Source: an uncultured Campylobacterales bacterium (lineage in GTDB: Bacteria; Campylobacterota; Campylobacteria; Campylobacterales; Arcobacteraceae). From it: a DNA stretch of 64,000 bases. The stretch spans positions 1 to 64,000 of the forward strand of contig CANNFB010000007.1 of assembly GCA_947503785.1 (NCBI GenBank), in the 5' to 3' direction. Below, in pieces: positions 26,562-35,749 of this stretch. Numbering within the stretch: position 1 is the stretch's first letter; each line of letters starts with the position of its first letter. Under the pieces are notes generated by a model, which was not told the origin of the DNA, searched no databases, and saw nothing but the letters and a program-made list of their open reading frames with translations. The translations under genes and the position numbers were made by a program.

Positions 26562-27831
26562 ACTTTGGGTTCAAGTTGTAATTGGAATGATTTTAGGTGT
26601 TGTTGTTGGATTACTCTTATCTCCAAGTGCCTTTGCTTTAGTTCCCCAAGATATTGCTCTTGCAATTGCTCCTTGGGTTGCCTTAGCTGGCAATATTTTC
26701 TTAGCTTTAATTAAAATGGTTGTAATTCCTTTAGTTATGAGCTCAATTATTTTAGGAATTACAAGTGCAGATAATACAGAAACTTTAAAAAGTTTAGGAA
26801 TTATAATTGCTCCATATTTTGTGTTTACTACAGTTGTTGCCGTTACTATTGGTATTTTTATTGCTTTTGCAATACAACCTGGAAACTTTGTTTCAAGTGA
26901 TATTATAAATAGTATAACTTCAAGTGCCACAGTTGTAAGAGAAGTAATTGTACCAATACAAAGTATTTCTATCCCTGATATGATAGTTGGATTAATTCCT
27001 GTAAATACTGCACAATCTGAACTTGATGGAAATATTCTAGCTTTCGTAGTTTTAGCAATTTTTGTAGGAGTTGCTTTAATGAATATGGATAATGAAGATG
27101 CCAAACCTATGAAAGATTTAGCAAGATCTTTTCAAGCTTTTTCTATGAAAGTAGTTGATTGGGCTATGAAGCTTGCTCCTTATGCAGTATTTGGTCTTCT
27201 ATGTAGTATTACTATTAAAATTGGTTTTGACGCAATTTCATCTATGTCTATGTATATAATAACTGTTTTATTAGGACTTTTTGCTCTTTTATGTTTTTAT
27301 TTATGTATTGCATATTTTATTGGAAAAGTAAAACCACTGGATTTTTTAAGAGATATAAGAGAAGTTCAACTTATGGCATTTTCAACTTCAAGTTCAGCTG
27401 CAGTTATGCCTTTATCTATAAAAACTGCAGAAGAAAAACTTCATATTCCAACTCCAATTTCAAAGTTTGTAATTCCTTTGGGTGCAACTATTAATATGGA
27501 TGGAACAGCTATATATCAAGTAATAGCTGCAATTTTTTTAACGCAGCTTTTTGGTATTGATTTATCACTAGTTGAAATTATAATCTTAGCACTTACAACA
27601 GTAGGAGCATCAATAGGAGCACCTAGTACTCCAGGTGTGGGTATTGTAATACTTGCAACGATACTTCAAGGTATCGGAGTTCCTATTGAAGGAATTGCTT
27701 TAATCCTTGGAGTTGATAGAATACTTGATATGTGTAGAACAACAATTAATGTTACAGGTGATTTAACTGCTACTTTAGTAATGAAAAGATTTACTTCATT
27801 TAATCAAGGAAGTAATATTAACGAATCCTAA
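26551..27831 (+). CDS. Dicarboxylate/amino acid:cation symporter (DAACS family)
   Basis: The 426-residue transporter carries the hallmarks of the glutamate/dicarboxylate symporter family: the serine-rich loop SSSSAAVMPL, the NMDGTAIYQ motif in TM7 and the second re-entrant loop GASIGAPSTPGVGI, followed by the substrate-site helix DRILDMCRTTINVTGD, where Arg and Asp suggest an acidic substrate such as glutamate, aspartate or C4-dicarboxylate. It would import substrate with Na+ or H+. The start lies 11 bases inside the RND permease gene, so it is translated from the efflux mRNA, an unusual partner for such a pump. Confidence 0.93.
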   Translation: MLNKLWVQVVIGMILGVVVGLLLSPSAFALVPQDIALAIAPWVALAGNIFLALIKMVVIPLVMSSIILGITSADNTETLKSLGIIIAPYFVFTTVVAVTIGIFIAFAIQPGNFVSSDIINSITSSATVVREVIVPIQSISIPDMIVGLIPVNTAQSELDGNILAFVVLAIFVGVALMNMDNEDAKPMKDLARSFQAFSMKVVDWAMKLAPYAVFGLLCSITIKIGFDAISSMSMYIITVLLGLFALLCFYLCIAYFIGKVKPLDFLRDIREVQLMAFSTSSSAAVMPLSIKTAEEKLHIPTPISKFVIPLGATINMDGTAIYQVIAAIFLTQLFGIDLSLVEIIILALTTVGASIGAPSTPGVGIVILATILQGIGVPIEGIALILGVDRILDMCRTTINVTGDLTATLVMKRFTSFNQGSNINES

Positions 27832-27859
27832 ATTGTTATAAATCAATATTTTTTATTTA

Positions 27860-27892
27860 GAGTTGTAATATAATTATCTATTATTACAACTC
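27860..27892 (+). promoter_or_regulatory. 11-bp inverted repeat over a -10-like box upstream of nosD-like gene
   Basis: GAGTTGTAATA (27860-27870) and TATTACAACTC (27882-27892) are perfect complements around an 11-base centre. TATAAT at 27869-27874 lies within it and no T-run follows on the plus strand, so an operator is favoured over a terminator of the symporter gene. Confidence 0.5.
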
Positions 27893-27908
27893 ATAAAAAG
27901 AAGGTTTT

Positions 27909-29138
27909 TTGCTAAAATTTTTACTTATTTTAATAATACTTATATCAAATATTCATGCAAACTTATTACAAGGTGCAATTAATAAAGCATCTGCTTATTC
28001 AATTATAAAACTTCCCAAAGGTACATATATTGGCAATATTACTATTTCAAAACCCCTTACTTTAATAGGAATTGAAAAAGGTGTAATTATTCAAGGAGAG
28101 CAAAAATCTAATGTAATTACTATTAACTCTTCAAATGTAAAACTTGAAAATTTTGAAGTAATAAATAGTGGAAAAAGAAGAGACACTTTAGATGCAGCGA
28201 TTCTTGTAAATAATTCAAAAAATGTAGAGTTAAAAAATTTGACTATTAGAAAATCTCATATTGGTATTTTTTTAGATTATGTAAGTGATTCAATAATTCA
28301 TGGAAATGAAATATCATCAGATGACCCAAATATTGATTTAAGAGGGGATGGTGTTAGGCTTTGGTTTTCTAGTAACAATAAAATAGTAAATAACAGTTTT
28401 AAAAATGTAAGAGATATCGTCTTGATGCAATCAAAAGATAATACAGTTTCAAATAATAAAATGATTGATTGTAGGTATTCAGTTCTTACCTCTCATTCAA
28501 ATAACACAAGAATAGAAAATAATGAAATAATCAATAGTTCTGTTGGTATTTATCTGCAAGCAAGTAAAGGTGGATATGTTTCAAATAACAGTATAAAAGG
28601 CTCACTAGGTTCTGCAACTAGTGTAGGATTATTGCTAAAAGGAGCTTCTGATACAAGAATAGAGAATAACTATATGGGTATGTGTAATCAAGCTTTTTAT
28701 ATAGATAATTCACCAATGAAACAAGGCCAAAAAAACTGGATTTATGACAATCAAATCATGTATAGCACAACAGGTTTTAATCTTAGAGGATTTAGCTTAA
28801 AAAATGTAATGAAAAGAAATATATTATTAGGAAATATTGATAATATTATGACTGAAAGTTACAAAGGAAAAATGGATGCAAATGAGATTGAAGGAAACTA
28901 TTGGGATGATTATGAAGGCTTTGATTTAAACAAAGATAATATTGGGGACAGCTCTTATAAAAAGTATTTATATATAGATCAAATTTGGGTTAAAAATCCT
29001 GAAGTAAAGTTTTTCTATGGTTCGCCTATTTTATCAATTTTAAATTTTATTTTAAAAATGGCTCCTTTTGTAGAGCCTATTTTTTTAATTGAAGATAAAA
29101 AGCCTATTTTTAACTACGAGATTTCTTCAGATAAGTAA
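27909..29138 (+). CDS. NosD-like periplasmic beta-helix protein (orphan)
   Basis: The 409-residue protein has a signal peptide (cleavage near 17) and a right-handed beta-helix made of short Asn-rich repeats (NNSKNVELKNLTI, NNTRIENNEIINSS, SDTRIENNYMGM), the NosD/CASH fold. The C-terminal block EGNYWDDYEGFDLNKDNIGD, followed by a hydrophobic stretch before the end, is characteristic of NosD proteins, which are needed for maturation of the copper centre of nitrous oxide reductase. No nosZ, nosF or nosY is near, so this may be a stand-alone paralogue with another cargo. Start is TTG at 27909 behind GAAGG. Confidence 0.82.
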   Translation: MLKFLLILIILISNIHANLLQGAINKASAYSIIKLPKGTYIGNITISKPLTLIGIEKGVIIQGEQKSNVITINSSNVKLENFEVINSGKRRDTLDAAILVNNSKNVELKNLTIRKSHIGIFLDYVSDSIIHGNEISSDDPNIDLRGDGVRLWFSSNNKIVNNSFKNVRDIVLMQSKDNTVSNNKMIDCRYSVLTSHSNNTRIENNEIINSSVGIYLQASKGGYVSNNSIKGSLGSATSVGLLLKGASDTRIENNYMGMCNQAFYIDNSPMKQGQKNWIYDNQIMYSTTGFNLRGFSLKNVMKRNILLGNIDNIMTESYKGKMDANEIEGNYWDDYEGFDLNKDNIGDSSYKKYLYIDQIWVKNPEVKFFYGSPILSILNFILKMAPFVEPIFLIEDKKPIFNYEISSDK

Positions 29139-30330
29139 ATACAAATAAGGCAATAATTACGCCTAAAATAAAGATATTTGAAAAGAGTAGAATTACTCCA
29201 AAAAGAAAAGCCAAAATAATAGCACTAGTTTTTAAAAAACCTTTTTCAAAAAGGATTATTGCTGTGATTAAACCAATTATTGCATTTGCAATAAAAAAGC
29301 CATCAGCAAAGGCTACTAAATTCTCTAGTGTTAAAATATCAAAATATACTAATAAAAGTGTAATAATATATATCATTGACAAAAGATTTAATGCACCAAT
29401 TGGAGTATTGTTTTTTAAATGTTTTGAAGTGTAAGAAGTAAGTTTTAAAGATGAAATAAGTCTTGAAACTCCACCTACAAAAAGAATCAAAGTACCAACA
29501 CAAAGTATTGTTGAAACACTTGCAAGTATTACATTTGAGTACTCTTTAAAAATAGGTTCTATTATCCATACAAGTTTAAACTCTTCCTCTTTTGGAAATT
29601 CACCAAAGCAAATAGCTAGAGTTGTTAATATATAAACTAGTGATATTATAATCGCAGATAACTTAACAGAATTTGTAAGTATCTTAGTGTTTTTTACTTC
29701 TGTTGAATAATTTCCAATAACTTCCCAACCAACGATTGACCAAAATACGATAATCAAAGCATGACCAAATTCTTTTACTGAAATTGTAGGAATTGAAAAA
29801 TGAAACTCATGTATATTTACTATTATACTTATACTTGAAATTAGAAAAATTAAGGTAATAGCAGAACTAACTACAAGCATAATTTTTCCAAGAAAATCTA
29901 TCTTAGTTAAAAGTAAAATATAAGTAATAATATAAGTGAAAAAACCTAATACTTCAAGTGATATATTTGGAAAATAGGGCTGTATAAATTGTGCTGCGAT
30001 TATTAAAACAGCAACTGGTCCAAAGAAAACGGCACAGATTAGATAAAAAGATGTAAGAAGTTGATACTTTTTTCCCATAGCTTCTTTTGTAGCAAGCGAT
30101 ACGCCGCCATCACCTGGATATAAAATAGCAAGTTTTCCAAAGATAAGTGCAAATACAAAACCTAATACTAATATAATCGCCCAAACAATTAGAGAAAAAT
30201 TTCCAACCATATTATATAAAAGAGGAGGAAGTAGTATCAATCCTGAACCTAAAATTGGTCCAATAATAAGTCCTGATAAGGTAAAGGTATTTAGTTTTTT
30301 ACTTTGATTATTAGTGATACTAGTGTCCAA
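29110..30330 (-). CDS. APC-superfamily amino acid permease
   Basis: The 406-residue membrane protein has 11-12 hydrophobic helices and starts with LSGLIIGPILGSGLILLPP, matching the glycine-rich unwound first helix of APC transporters (GxGxG region). The middle has FWSIVGWEVIGNYSTEVKN, resembling the conserved FxxFxGxExxxxxAxE segment. It probably moves an amino acid or amine; direction and substrate are unknown. It overlaps the preceding EamA gene by 11 bases and its end overlaps the convergent nosD-like gene by 29 bases. Confidence 0.85.
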   Translation of the reverse strand: MDTSITNNQSKKLNTFTLSGLIIGPILGSGLILLPPLLYNMVGNFSLIVWAIILVLGFVFALIFGKLAILYPGDGGVSLATKEAMGKKYQLLTSFYLICAVFFGPVAVLIIAAQFIQPYFPNISLEVLGFFTYIITYILLLTKIDFLGKIMLVVSSAITLIFLISSISIIVNIHEFHFSIPTISVKEFGHALIIVFWSIVGWEVIGNYSTEVKNTKILTNSVKLSAIIISLVYILTTLAICFGEFPKEEEFKLVWIIEPIFKEYSNVILASVSTILCVGTLILFVGGVSRLISSLKLTSYTSKHLKNNTPIGALNLLSMIYIITLLLVYFDILTLENLVAFADGFFIANAIIGLITAIILFEKGFLKTSAIILAFLFGVILLFSNIFILGVIIALFVFTYLKKSRS

Positions 30331-31222
30331 TTTTTTTCTTTTTAAATATAGTAATATTATTTAATATCTTAACAGCAAAAAGCGTTAATAATACACCAAC
30401 AATTGTTGTAATATGTACTTTTTCACCTAAAAAAATTATACTTAAAACAATTGCAAAAAATGGAACTAAAAAGATAAAAGAACTAACTTCATTTGTTCCT
30501 AGTTTTTCAATACCAACAAAATATATAGTTGTTGCAAAAGTTGTTGAAATTACTGATAAAACTAAAAGGTTTATCCAAAAAATAGAATCAAAAGCTTCAT
30601 AGTTTATTGCAGAAAAATCTACAAAAAATAGTGATACTAAAACCGTACTAATAATATACATATATAAAGTAAATACCATTGGAGAGGTTTTTGTTATCTT
30701 AGAACTAGTGATTGTTAAAGCTGGCCACAATATACTTGCTCCCAAAAAATACATATTTTGAGTTGAAAATACTTGTTCGTAAGAAAAAGACCAAATATTA
30801 AGCATAGTTAGAACTCCAAGAGCTCCAATTATTAGTGCAAAGATATCTTTTTTTAGTATTTTTTTGCCAAAAAATAAAGCCATAAATATAAAAGTATTTA
30901 TAGGTATTAGTGTAGTTACTAAAGCACCTCCTAAAGAAGCAGTTCCATGCATTGTTCCTAAAAAATAACACTTTAAATAAACAATCATAATAACAGAGGC
31001 TAATATAGCAAGTAAAAAACTATGTTTATTTATATAAAAGTATTTTTTTGTGATTATTAAAACCGGTGCTAATGTTATAATTGTAAAGAAGTTTCTTAAG
31101 AATATCATTTCATATTCATTTACATAGGCACTTAATACTTTTGCATTAACCCAAGATGCTCCCCATCCAGCCATTGCTAGAATCATTAAAATATAAAATA
31201 TATTTTTATTTGCTTGTGTCAT
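30320..31222 (-). CDS. EamA-family (DMT superfamily) transporter
   Basis: The 300-residue protein has ten hydrophobic helices in two EamA repeats (MAGWGASWVNAKVLSAYVN in the first; LGTNEVSSFIFLVPFFAIVL in the second). Members commonly export amino acids or other metabolites. The gene lies between an AraC-type regulator gene upstream and an APC permease gene that overlaps it, so the three may form one metabolite-handling operon. No substrate can be assigned. Confidence 0.9.
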   Translation of the reverse strand: MTQANKNIFYILMILAMAGWGASWVNAKVLSAYVNEYEMIFLRNFFTIITLAPVLIITKKYFYINKHSFLLAILASVIMIVYLKCYFLGTMHGTASLGGALVTTLIPINTFIFMALFFGKKILKKDIFALIIGALGVLTMLNIWSFSYEQVFSTQNMYFLGASILWPALTITSSKITKTSPMVFTLYMYIISTVLVSLFFVDFSAINYEAFDSIFWINLLVLSVISTTFATTIYFVGIEKLGTNEVSSFIFLVPFFAIVLSIIFLGEKVHITTIVGVLLTLFAVKILNNITIFKKKKIGH

Positions 31223-31260
31223 TTAATCTCTTTTTTTATGATAGTTTATATGAAATAATA

Positions 31261-32061
31261 TTATTTGTATAGAATAAAATTGCTCTTTTGTAAAAGCTCT
31301 TTTGGTGAGTAACCATATATTTTTCTAAAATTTCTAATAAAATGTGATTGGTCATTAAAACCAACATTTAGTCCAGCCTGATTTAGACTTTGACCTTGTA
31401 ATATTAACTCTTTGGCTTTTTGTATCTTTTGAGTTAATATGTAATGATGAGGAGTTAATCCAACATTCTTTTTAAATACTCTTAAAAAATGATACTTACT
31501 TAAAGAAGAGTTTTTGGCTAGTTCTTCAAGTGAAATATTTGAATCTAGGGTATCTTTTATAAATTCAATAGAGTTTTTTATAATACTTTTATCATCAAAT
31601 ATATTGTTGAAACTTTTTGTATTATATGTATACTTTTTTACTAGGTATGATAAAGCATGAATCAAATTAGTCTCAATTTCTATATCATCTACATTTGAAT
31701 AAGCACTTAGAAAAAACTTATATAATAAGCCATATAAAGTTATATCATTTACAATATGTTTTTCAAAAATAGGTACTTTTTTATCAAAAAATATTTGCTC
31801 ATGTATTTGCACTAATACTTCTATTTTAGGATAAAAATTTGTATATTTCCATGATTGTGAATCCCCACAATGAACCTCTCCTGGATTAATAATTCTTGTT
31901 GAGTTTTTATATGCTAAAGTAGTTTGATTTAAATTCACAGATTTAAATAATCCATCATGAGTTAAACCTATAGTATAAGTATCATGAAAATGTTTTGAGA
32001 AGTTTCCATTTGAGTTTTTAACATCTTCAAAAATAGTATTATTTAGCATTTTTAAATTCAT
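31261..32061 (-). CDS. AraC-family transcriptional regulator
   Basis: The 266-residue protein has an N-terminal cupin-like ligand-binding domain (about 15-110, with FHDTYTIGLTHDG and NPGEVHCGD motifs) and a C-terminal double helix-turn-helix of the AraC type (about 165-262: NISLEELAKNSSLSKYHFLR and QAGLNVGFNDQSHFIRNFRK). It is followed 38 bases downstream by the EamA transporter gene; AraC regulators of this build often switch on an adjacent amino acid exporter in response to its substrate. That link is inferred. Confidence 0.93.
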   Translation of the reverse strand: MNLKMLNNTIFEDVKNSNGNFSKHFHDTYTIGLTHDGLFKSVNLNQTTLAYKNSTRIINPGEVHCGDSQSWKYTNFYPKIEVLVQIHEQIFFDKKVPIFEKHIVNDITLYGLLYKFFLSAYSNVDDIEIETNLIHALSYLVKKYTYNTKSFNNIFDDKSIIKNSIEFIKDTLDSNISLEELAKNSSLSKYHFLRVFKKNVGLTPHHYILTQKIQKAKELILQGQSLNQAGLNVGFNDQSHFIRNFRKIYGYSPKELLQKSNFILYK

Positions 32062-32110
32062 GAAGTATTATAACAGATAAGTTTATTTTAAAATAGGATA
32101 ATATTGCTAT

Positions 32111-33268
32111 TTATTTATATTCATGAGAAGAAAGAACTTTATTTCTACCTTCTTCTTTAGCTTTATATAGTTGTTCATCAGCTATTTTAATAGCTTCGCT
32201 AAGTGAGAGAGATTGTTGAGGTCTATTATTAACTCCAAAGGAAGCAGTAATGTAGATTGTTTCATTATCTGTTACAATTGGAGTACTTTCAATCTCTTTT
32301 CTTATTCTTTCTGGTACTTTATAGGCTCTTTTATGATTTAATTTTGAAATTATTAAAAGAAATTCTTCTCCTCCAAATCTAATTAGGATATCATCTTTTT
32401 TTATTTTATTTAATATTCTTTTTGCAAAAGCTTCTAAAACAATATCTCCTGTATTATGTCCATAGGTATCATTGATCTTTTTAAAATAATCAATATCTAT
32501 CATACATAATTCATAATTATTTAAGTTAATATTCTTTTTTAAAGTGTCAAGATATAGCCTATTATAAGCTGTTGTTAAAGGATCAATAAAACCTCTTTTT
32601 TCTGTTTTATTGTGTCTGTATAATTGAAAATAACTATATATTAAAAATATTACTAATATTAAAGATGAATATAAGAACATACTTTTAATTGGATTAATCA
32701 TATTTACTATAAAAGTATGTTCATTTGAAGAAAAGTCAAAAGCAAGAATAGCAATTGTTTTATTGTTGACTCTAATTGGATATAAATAAGTAATCCACAA
32801 GTCTTTAATATTTTCTTGAAAAGCATATTCAGGAATGGATGAATCAAATACTTTATTCCAAAGATTACTTAGAGGATCAAATTTTTGATTGAAAAAACCT
32901 CTTTCTTCTAAGTTTGTTTCAGCATCAAGAAGATATCTAAGTCGTCCTTTTTCATCTTTTCTTATTACAAATATTTGAATATATTTTGAAGACTTAAATA
33001 AAGATAATTCAGCTTCAATTTTATTTCTTAGTTTTTCATCTTTTTTTAAATGTTCATAAATATCATTATTTTTTAGGTGAGTTCTAATCATTATACTTAT
33101 ATTTTGAGCATACTCAGAAGTTTTGTAAATTTCATTTTGTAAGATATCTTTTTTTATTTGTTCTGTATTTTTATCAAATTGAAAATATACAATAGTTATT
33201 ATTACTGTAAAGACAGTAAGGATTGCTAGTGAGAATATATTTATTTTAGATTGAATAAATTGTTTCAT
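32111..33268 (-). CDS. Membrane-bound diguanylate cyclase
   Basis: The 385-residue protein has a helix at about 11-30, a periplasmic domain (about 31-192), a second helix at about 195-215 and a GGDEF domain with the active motif GGEEF at 299-303. It makes cyclic di-GMP. The inhibitory site that is usually RxxD five residues before the motif reads KxxD (Lys290, Asp293), so product inhibition may be weak. It is the third gene of an operon with a TonB-dependent receptor and a small periplasmic protein, which suggests that its periplasmic domain is controlled by them, as YfiN is by YfiR. Confidence 0.93.
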   Translation of the reverse strand: MKQFIQSKINIFSLAILTVFTVIITIVYFQFDKNTEQIKKDILQNEIYKTSEYAQNISIMIRTHLKNNDIYEHLKKDEKLRNKIEAELSLFKSSKYIQIFVIRKDEKGRLRYLLDAETNLEERGFFNQKFDPLSNLWNKVFDSSIPEYAFQENIKDLWITYLYPIRVNNKTIAILAFDFSSNEHTFIVNMINPIKSMFLYSSLILVIFLIYSYFQLYRHNKTEKRGFIDPLTTAYNRLYLDTLKKNINLNNYELCMIDIDYFKKINDTYGHNTGDIVLEAFAKRILNKIKKDDILIRFGGEEFLLIISKLNHKRAYKVPERIRKEIESTPIVTDNETIYITASFGVNNRPQQSLSLSEAIKIADEQLYKAKEEGRNKVLSSHEYK

Positions 33269-33271
33269 ATT

Positions 33272-33685
33272 TTATTCAATATACTTATAAAACTCACTAG
33301 GCAAAGTTATATTATGTTTTTTCAAGATTTCTTCTCTAAAAATTATATTAGGTCTTCCTTTTTGATAGAAGAATGCTCCAATCGCCTGTGGTAAAGCTTT
33401 AAAAGCTAAATAGTTTGTAGCAAATACAAGTACTTTTTTATCACATGTAGGAATATGTTTAGTATGAGTTATTATAATATCTACTTTATCGCAAGAAGAA
33501 ATATTTTTCATTGTACTAGAATATGAAACAATTTCCTTATTTCTTATATCCTTTGCGATTATAAAAGTAGGCTCTTTTTTTATTAAAGCATTAGTGATTT
33601 TATCCATAATTTTTGAGGCAGTTTCCAATTCGCCAGAGAATAAAGGAGATAAGATAAGGATTAGAGTAAGTAGAAACTTTTTCAA
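33272..33685 (-). CDS. Small periplasmic protein, possible YfiR-like regulator
   Basis: The 137-residue product has a signal peptide (cleavage near 18) and a domain with two cysteines (in SSCDKVDII and IPTCDKK). The pattern CDKVDIIIT, VLVFATN, GAFFYQKGRPNIIFREE and a final LPSEF resembles the YfiR (DUF4154) family: a CxxxFI strand, a VLTVSD-like strand and a final G-x-I-x-F-x-x-x-x-x-R-x-x-F stretch. YfiR is a periplasmic inhibitor of the diguanylate cyclase YfiN. It overlaps the receptor gene by 4 bases and ends 3 bases before the cyclase gene. The family assignment is tentative. Confidence 0.7.
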   Translation of the reverse strand: MKKFLLTLILILSPLFSGELETASKIMDKITNALIKKEPTFIIAKDIRNKEIVSYSSTMKNISSCDKVDIIITHTKHIPTCDKKVLVFATNYLAFKALPQAIGAFFYQKGRPNIIFREEILKKHNITLPSEFYKYIE

Positions 33686-35643
33686 AATCTATACTCCATC
33701 GTAAGCCAAAACTTTTTAGTTGCTACTGAAATTGGCCCTAAGTCATTTGGAGAATCTGCATAAATGCTTTTAAGAGCTTTATTGAAAATATTTTCACCTT
33801 TTACAGATACTGATAAATCTTTTGAGTGCTTATATGTAATTGCACTATTAAAATCATATCCTGCGTCCAAGTCTTCGTATCCATCTTTGTATATTAATTC
33901 ATTGTAAAAATCAAATTTTTTATAAGTATTTAAAAATCTTATGTATCCTCCATAAACAGTATCTTTTTTATTTGAAAATTTATTTTCTACATTCATAATA
34001 TAAAAATTTGTATCAACTCTATTTAATTTATTAAAGTTATAAGTATTTTTTAATGATATCCCCTGCCTATAATAAGGTTTAGGAAGATTTTGAATAAAAG
34101 TATTGCTATAAAGTTTATTTGTTTGTTTTGTTTTAAATAAGTTTATGCCATATTGATGTGACTTCTTCTTCCAGTTAGCCTCTATATTAATTGAGTCATC
34201 TCTTTGAGGATTTAGGTCACTAGCAATATTAAATCTTGTATAATAATTTGGATCAAATCTTGATTGGGTAGATACTAAAAAAGTTTTAAAACTAAAATTA
34301 CTATTAGCATAAATATATCCTAATCGATAAAGAGATAATTTTTGATCTTCTAACCCGCCATTTGGCTTAACAATATCTTTTTTTATTGCAGCTATTATTG
34401 CTTGATTGTCATTTATTGAATAAGTATCTTCTACAAATACTCCATAAAGTTTTTCACTTGTATAATTAAATAAGTTTGGCAATATACTAGCATCAATATT
34501 AGTTGGGCCCCTACCTAAAATATTTGCATTTATTTCAGAAAAAGTGAAATCTTTTTTTCTATATTGTAGTCCTGTTAATAGATTATGATTACCTATCTTT
34601 TCTTTATACTTTAAAACTGCACTTACTTGTTTCTCTTTTGACTTTACAAAATATGAATTATATTGCACTGGTACTAGGGTTCCCGTAAGAAATGGATTAA
34701 TAAATCCTCCATCAATCATTAATGTGGCTAATGGATCATCATCGCTTTCTGCAGTCTTAGCTGTATCACTTATATAATCTAAGGATAAAGATACTTTATC
34801 TTCAAAATATGTTGAATACCAACCTAAAAGATTATATACAACTTCAGTGTTATTTTCTTTTGGGGAACCATCTCCTCCTCCAATACCATCCATAAATAAA
34901 TCAGAGTTTGCTTCAATTCTATTATATTCTAACCTATTCGTATCGTTTTGCAATGAAAGAAAAAGATGCTTACTCTCTTTATCTCTTGATAAATCTGTAC
35001 CTTCGTGGTTAATTTTTTCTTCATTCGTAGTTTTTTTATTTACATATGCATAATATGAGAAATCTTCAAGAATATCAGAATAAGAAATACTGTTTTCTTT
35101 TGAACTATTAGAACCAATACTTGTTTTAACTTGTCCTCCAACTTCTCTTTGAGGGTCTTTTGTATAAAGTCTTACAACCATGCTCGCAGGTTCAACTCCA
35201 AATTCAAAAGATGTTACACCTGTATATATTTCTATATGATCAATATAAGCAAGGTCAAATTTTGAAACAATACCTAATCCATTTCCGTAGAAGGGAGAAG
35301 TAACTTCTCTTTCATTTATATAAACTCTTGCATCACTACTTAAAGATGGAAAGCCATCTTCTCTTAATAAATCGGTATAACCTAGTTTATTTTCATTGTA
35401 ACTATAAAATGGAATATTTTTTAGAAGTTCGGATAAAGATTTAACTTGCATTCTTTCTAAATCTTGTTTTGTATATATGATTACATTTCCAGCGGCTTCT
35501 TTTTTAGTTTTTACAGATAGGTCATTTTCTTTTGCATATATATTTAATAATGTATCTATATTTTCTTCTGCATTAACATGTAATTGCAAAGAGATTATAA
35601 TAAAAAAATAAATTATAATATTTTTAATGTAGTTTTCTTTCAT
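33682..35643 (-). CDS. TonB-dependent outer membrane receptor
   Basis: The 653-residue protein has a signal peptide (cleavage near 25), a plug domain (about 45-150: NVIIYTKQDLERMQVKSLSE and ARVYINEREV followed by IDHIEIYTG) and a 22-strand barrel region ending in WLTMEYRF with the C-terminal Phe of outer membrane barrels. Such receptors import siderophores, metals or other scarce ligands using TonB energy; here no uptake genes follow, but a small periplasmic protein and a diguanylate cyclase do, so it may act as a sensor. No Fur box was recognised upstream. Confidence 0.93.
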   Translation of the reverse strand: MKENYIKNIIIYFFIIISLQLHVNAEENIDTLLNIYAKENDLSVKTKKEAAGNVIIYTKQDLERMQVKSLSELLKNIPFYSYNENKLGYTDLLREDGFPSLSSDARVYINEREVTSPFYGNGLGIVSKFDLAYIDHIEIYTGVTSFEFGVEPASMVVRLYTKDPQREVGGQVKTSIGSNSSKENSISYSDILEDFSYYAYVNKKTTNEEKINHEGTDLSRDKESKHLFLSLQNDTNRLEYNRIEANSDLFMDGIGGGDGSPKENNTEVVYNLLGWYSTYFEDKVSLSLDYISDTAKTAESDDDPLATLMIDGGFINPFLTGTLVPVQYNSYFVKSKEKQVSAVLKYKEKIGNHNLLTGLQYRKKDFTFSEINANILGRGPTNIDASILPNLFNYTSEKLYGVFVEDTYSINDNQAIIAAIKKDIVKPNGGLEDQKLSLYRLGYIYANSNFSFKTFLVSTQSRFDPNYYTRFNIASDLNPQRDDSINIEANWKKKSHQYGINLFKTKQTNKLYSNTFIQNLPKPYYRQGISLKNTYNFNKLNRVDTNFYIMNVENKFSNKKDTVYGGYIRFLNTYKKFDFYNELIYKDGYEDLDAGYDFNSAITYKHSKDLSVSVKGENIFNKALKSIYADSPNDLGPISVATKKFWLTMEYRF

Positions 35644-35713
35644 AACCGTTAGTATACCGTCTTTTAGGGTTAAAAGTAAATTAATAATTTAGGTATATTG
35701 AATGAAATGTAGT

Positions 35714-35749
35714 AAAAAGAGTAAAACTTTTTAAGTTTTAACTCTTTTT
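35714..35749 (-). terminator. Terminator of nhaA
   Basis: A long stem, AAAAAGAGT and AAACTT arms pairing with AAGTTTT and ACTCTTTTT apart from one bulged base, overlaps the end of nhaA; on the minus strand it ends in a T-run. Confidence 0.75.

Noticed and set aside
26571-27104. 177-residue minus-strand frame within the symporter gene
   Set aside because: It is antisense to a well-supported transporter gene and shows no own ribosome binding site or family motif.
27909-29138. Part of a nos (nitrous oxide reductase) gene cluster
   Set aside because: No other nos gene is found around it.
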